A stretch of DNA of 19,209 nt from Candidatus Zhuqueibacterota bacterium (GTDB lineage Bacteria; Zhuqueibacterota; Zhuqueibacteria; Residuimicrobiales; Krinioviventaceae), in assembly GCA_003854995.1 (NCBI GenBank), contig RQOI01000453.1, forward strand, positions 1 to 19,209, in the 5' to 3' direction. The position numbers were made by a program, and so were the translations under genes. Each line of letters begins with the position of its first letter. Position 1 is the first letter of the stretch. Of the stretch, positions 16,488 to 19,209 are shown in pieces. Below the pieces are notes generated by a model. That model saw only the letters and a program-made list of their open reading frames with translations. It had not been told where the DNA came from and made no database searches.

Positions 16488-17456
16488 TCATCTGACAATC
16501 TGCTCAAACTCATCTTTGCCGCGCAGCGCCGCCAGATCATCATCCACGCGGGCCTGATTTTTCAGCCCTGGATTCAGGGCAATCGCCTTTGCAAGCGCCT
16601 CGAGCGCGCCGGCTGTATCTCCGGCCGCCAGACGAATGACCGCCAAATCGTACAACACCTCCGGATGGGTGGGATCGATCCGCATCGCTCTGTCCATGAA
16701 GGGCAGCGCTTCTCCGCTCTTGCCGGCGGAGAACAGCGTCCAGGCTTCATTCCAGGCATCATTGAGCTGCGCCAAAGCGAGCAATCGGCCAAGCTCCTGC
16801 AGCGGCGCCAAATGATCATCCACCCGGATATCGATGGCGCGATCCGTATAGCCGCCATAACCCGCCCCCTCCCGCACCACCAGCAGCGCCGCCGATTGTT
16901 TGCCGCGCGCATCGCCGCCCTTCGCGTCTCCGGCGAGAAGAGCCGCATAGAGCCGTTCCGCCAGCGCACCTGTCGTGTTCAGAAAGACCTCTTCCATGGC
17001 CGCGACCACATCTTCGCCGGTCAGTATATTTCCCTGGCAGGCGTAATTCTCGCCATGGCGACCGCCGGCCCAGGCGTTGCAGCTGTCGCCGGTGAACGTC
17101 GCTGAGCGGCCGTCGGCTGCGACGATACCGACCTGGCGTCTGGCCGAATGATCATCGCTCTTGAGCAGCATGGCCATTGCCTCGGCCGGGGCAATCCCCT
17201 TTTCCAGCAGATCGAGCCCTCGCCAGCCAAAAGAGGTATTGGCAAAAGATTGCGTCGCGACCGCGCCCACACCCGCTTTCGCCCAGGGCACGACAGAGCC
17301 GACCGCGAAGAATCGCGAAGCGACGGCGACGCCAAGTTCACCCGCGTCCGGATCGCAGCCGACGATTGAAAACGTGGCGATGTCATGCACATCGTCCGTT
17401 GCAGCGACCGGCAGCACAAGTCCAGCTGACAATAACAAGAGAATAAGAGATCTCAT
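16488..17456 (-). CDS. Exported DUF1028 family protein with C-terminal TPR-like repeats
   Basis: 322 residues. A signal peptide (MRSLILLLLSAGLVLPVAAT) precedes a DUF1028 domain (about 25-225), recognised by ATFSIVGCDPDAGELGVAVA, then FFAVGSVVPWAKAGVGAVAT (49-68), TGDSCNAWAGG (122-132) and GNILTG (142-147). This family is thought to have an Ntn-hydrolase-like fold; its reaction is not established. Residues 235-320 are helical repeats (GKSGEALPFMDRAMRIDP, GALEALAKAIALNP) like TPRs, suggesting a binding or oligomerisation tail. AGGAAAGG precedes the ATG. It begins 29 nt after the Gfo/Idh gene stop, so the two probably share a transcript. Confidence 0.88.
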   Translation of the reverse strand: MRSLILLLLSAGLVLPVAATDDVHDIATFSIVGCDPDAGELGVAVASRFFAVGSVVPWAKAGVGAVATQSFANTSFGWRGLDLLEKGIAPAEAMAMLLKSDDHSARRQVGIVAADGRSATFTGDSCNAWAGGRHGENYACQGNILTGEDVVAAMEEVFLNTTGALAERLYAALLAGDAKGGDARGKQSAALLVVREGAGYGGYTDRAIDIRVDDHLAPLQELGRLLALAQLNDAWNEAWTLFSAGKSGEALPFMDRAMRIDPTHPEVLYDLAVIRLAAGDTAGALEALAKAIALNPGLKNQARVDDDLAALRGKDEFEQIVR

Positions 17457-17485
17457 CTTCCGCCTTTCCTAAATTCGTTTCCGCT

Positions 17486-18478
17486 TTATGAAATCGCTTG
17501 CCACTCACCCGTTCGATTCGACGCCAAAAGAGCGTCTATCACTTTCATGTTCGCCACAGCGTCCTGCAGAGGCGTCGGTACAGGCGCATGGCGCAGGATG
17601 GCCGAGGAAAACTCGTCGCCTTGAATGGCGTACTGGTCGCATATATCGAACTTGATTTCACGCAGATGGCCATCCGCTTCGTGCCAGATGCGCGTCGGCA
17701 CGGTCGGTGGTGCATTGAAGGGTATCTCGATCTCGATGCGCCCTCTTGTGCCAAAGATGTGGACGCGCTGATATCTCTCGGCTTGCGTGGCCACCGCAAA
17801 GCTTGAGATGGCCGCACCGAAATCCAAAAGAGCCGAGACCAGCCGATCCGTCCTGAATGTTGGATCAAACTCGATGATGCCGTTCACACGGATCGGTTCT
17901 GCATCCAAGATGAATCGCGACAGTGAGATTGGATAACAGCCGATATCCATCAGCCCGCCGCCTCCGATGTCAGCCTTGTTGCGCACATTATTCGGATCGA
18001 GGTTGTTGTAGGTGAAAATCGTTTGAATGGTCTTGACCGCACCAATGTCGCCATTTTTCACCAGCTTTTTTGCCGCCCGCCATTGCGGATGAAAGCGGTA
18101 CATGAACGCTTCCATAATTTTCAACTGCGAGTGGCTTTTTGCTTCATCCAGAAGCTGCTGCGCTTCGGTCGCGTCGAGGGCAATGGGCTTTTCGCAGAGC
18201 ACGTGCTTGCCGGCGCGCAGCGCCTGCATCGACAGGGGCACATGCAGATGGTTTGGCGTGGGATTATAAACCGCCTCGACGTCGGGATCGGCCAGCAACT
18301 CCTCGTACGAGCCATAAGCCCTGCAAATGCCCAATCTATCCGCAGCAGCTCTCGCCTTGCCGATGTCGCGCGAGCTGATGGCAATGACCTCACACTGTTC
18401 TGCTTTTTGCAGGGCTGGAATGACTTTATCGACGCCGATTCTGGCGGTGCTGAGAACACCCCATTTCACCTTGTGCAT
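17486..18478 (-). CDS. Gfo/Idh/MocA family NAD(P)-dependent oxidoreductase
   Basis: 330 residues, cytoplasmic, with no signal peptide. The N-terminal Rossmann domain starts VKWGVLSTARIGVDKVIPAL, with ISSRD (35-39) and the family motif GKHVLCEKPIA (90-100, K97 of EKP). The C-terminal domain carries MEAFMYRFHPQW (122-133) and GGGLMDIGCYPI (173-184), the pattern of the sugar/dihydrodiol dehydrogenase subgroup (xylose dehydrogenase-like). It probably oxidises or reduces a sugar or cyclitol; the substrate cannot be read from sequence. AGGAGC sits 5 nt before the ATG at 18478. It is the first gene of a likely pair with the DUF1028 gene. Confidence 0.92.
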   Translation of the reverse strand: MHKVKWGVLSTARIGVDKVIPALQKAEQCEVIAISSRDIGKARAAADRLGICRAYGSYEELLADPDVEAVYNPTPNHLHVPLSMQALRAGKHVLCEKPIALDATEAQQLLDEAKSHSQLKIMEAFMYRFHPQWRAAKKLVKNGDIGAVKTIQTIFTYNNLDPNNVRNKADIGGGGLMDIGCYPISLSRFILDAEPIRVNGIIEFDPTFRTDRLVSALLDFGAAISSFAVATQAERYQRVHIFGTRGRIEIEIPFNAPPTVPTRIWHEADGHLREIKFDICDQYAIQGDEFSSAILRHAPVPTPLQDAVANMKVIDALLASNRTGEWQAIS

Positions 18479-18505
18479 TTTTGCTCCTGATCCATTTTTA
18501 AGCCA

Positions 18506-18647
18506 ACCACAGAGGGCACAAAGATCACAAAGAACAGTGACTTGTACGTGTAGGCTATTTTTAAATCAATCTTTATAACAATTCAATTTTCATTAAAACC
18601 AACTATCTGTTTTTTTTAAGCTTCATGATCTTTGTGATCTCTGTGGT
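18506..18647. repeat. Inverted repeat of ACCACAGAG...CACAAAGATC arms around an AT-rich core
   Basis: The left arm (18506-18526) and right arm (18627-18647) are 21 nt each and pair at 19 positions, with a 100-nt AT-rich centre that includes T8 at 18610-18617. It lies between the SpoIIE-type gene end and the Gfo/Idh start and belongs to the same word family as 1-342 and 6871-6993. It may mark an insertion-type repeat or form a large stem after transcription from the upstream gene. Confidence 0.65.
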
Positions 18648-18687
18648 GAATAATCCAGGCCAGTTGATGACGCAACGACAAAAGCGG

Positions 18688-19209
18688 TTAAAATTTTATC
18701 ACGATGAACGTGATATCATCATTCTGCGGACGTTCGCCGCGCCAGAGCAGACATTCGCGCTCGAGCGAGTTGATGATCTCCTGCGGCGATTGCTGCGCAA
18801 TCCGCGCAAAAGTCGGTATCGCCCGTTCGTCGTACATCTCATCATCACTGTTGAATAATTCCACAAATCCATCGGACATTAATAGGAGCGTGTCGCCCGC
18901 TCCGACGGCCAAAGTTTGCTCATCATACGGGTAATCCAGCGCGCCACCGAGCGGCATGCTCTTGAGAACAACTTGTTCCACTTTGTTCTCTTTGTCGCGG
19001 TACAGCATCGCCGGCGGCATGCCGGCATTGGCGATGATCATCCTGTTCTTCTCGATGCGCAACAGCGACATGGCCATATAGAGGTTGCCGAGATTCATCT
19101 GTCGAATGATATTTGACCATGCGGACAAAGTCTCAGGCAAGCGCTGCATGTGGCCGTTCGCGCTGAAAAGGCTCTTAATCGCCGCGACCATGGTTCCCGC
19201 TCGCATGCC
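18688..19209 (-). CDS. SpoIIE/RsbU-type PP2C phosphatase, C-terminal part (cut by window edge)
   Basis: The visible 173 residues are the C-terminal part of a PPM/PP2C-like serine phosphatase (SpoIIE family); the frame runs off the end of the window. Motifs: GMRAGTMVAAIKSLF at the edge (after the missing Asp/Gly metal site), NAGMPPAML, LGGALDYPY, LLLMSDGFVEL with an Asp metal ligand, and NDDITFIVIKF near the stop. The GMRAGTMV context is typical of long sensor proteins ending in SpoIIE, often with beta-propeller input domains; that N-terminus lies outside and is only inferred. Such phosphatases usually act on anti-sigma-factor antagonists. Confidence 0.88.
   Translation of the reverse strand, partial: GMRAGTMVAAIKSLFSANGHMQRLPETLSAWSNIIRQMNLGNLYMAMSLLRIEKNRMIIANAGMPPAMLYRDKENKVEQVVLKSMPLGGALDYPYDEQTLAVGAGDTLLLMSDGFVELFNSDDEMYDERAIPTFARIAQQSPQEIINSLERECLLWRGERPQNDDITFIVIKF

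Overview
The window is 19.2 kb of compact bacterial chromosome holding 12 intact or edge-cut protein genes and one decayed gene. I recognise no tRNA, rRNA, CRISPR array, transposase or phage gene. The mix suggests a Gram-negative-type member of the FCB superphylum or a neighbouring candidate phylum (KSB1/Calditrichota-like): an Omp85-type outer-membrane barrel with a C-terminal Phe, a SpoIIE phosphatase with the GMRAGTMV context seen in large propeller sensors, purine-rich Shine-Dalgarno sites, and intergenic repeats built from CACGAA/CACAAAG words. This placement is an inference from gene style and not a phylogenetic result.

Layout. 1-342 is a repeat-rich spacer. 343-2013 (-) is an outer-membrane barrel protein with an N-terminal beta-helix-like segment. 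2215-3201 (-) is a RluD-type pseudouridine synthase. 3290-4555 (+) is a secreted TIM-barrel, glycosidase-like protein with a Lys where a catalytic acid is expected. It converges on 4552-5364 (-), a Tat-exported ThuA-like protein, and the two share a CTAG stop. 5624-6844 (+) is a sugar-1-phosphate nucleotidyltransferase/acyltransferase. 6871-6993 is a second repeat element.

The most interesting part is 7043-12852 (-), an apparent four-gene operon: a 453-aa GdhA-type glutamate dehydrogenase, a 1002-aa protein fusing two receiver-like domains to a PEP-synthase-type ATP-grasp domain, a 65-residue zinc ribbon, and a second 414-aa glutamate dehydrogenase. The genes are 14 nt apart or overlap by 14 and 4 nt. 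A perfect 16-bp palindrome lies just before the first start codon. The layout suggests a nitrogen/carbon node in which two glutamate dehydrogenases are co-expressed with a possible phospho-signalling or nucleotide-driven regulator. The link is inferred from context only.

Divergent from this operon is uvrA (13133-15958, +). Downstream of it lies a AAA_14/DUF4143-type ATPase gene that has lost its middle (15994-16289). Then comes a likely two-gene unit on the minus strand: a Gfo/Idh/MocA oxidoreductase (17486-18478) followed by an exported DUF1028 protein with a TPR-like tail (16488-17456). A third inverted-repeat element (18506-18647) separates this from the C-terminal part of a SpoIIE-type phosphatase cut by the window end (18688-19209).

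The only gene-free stretch over 300 bases is 1-342.
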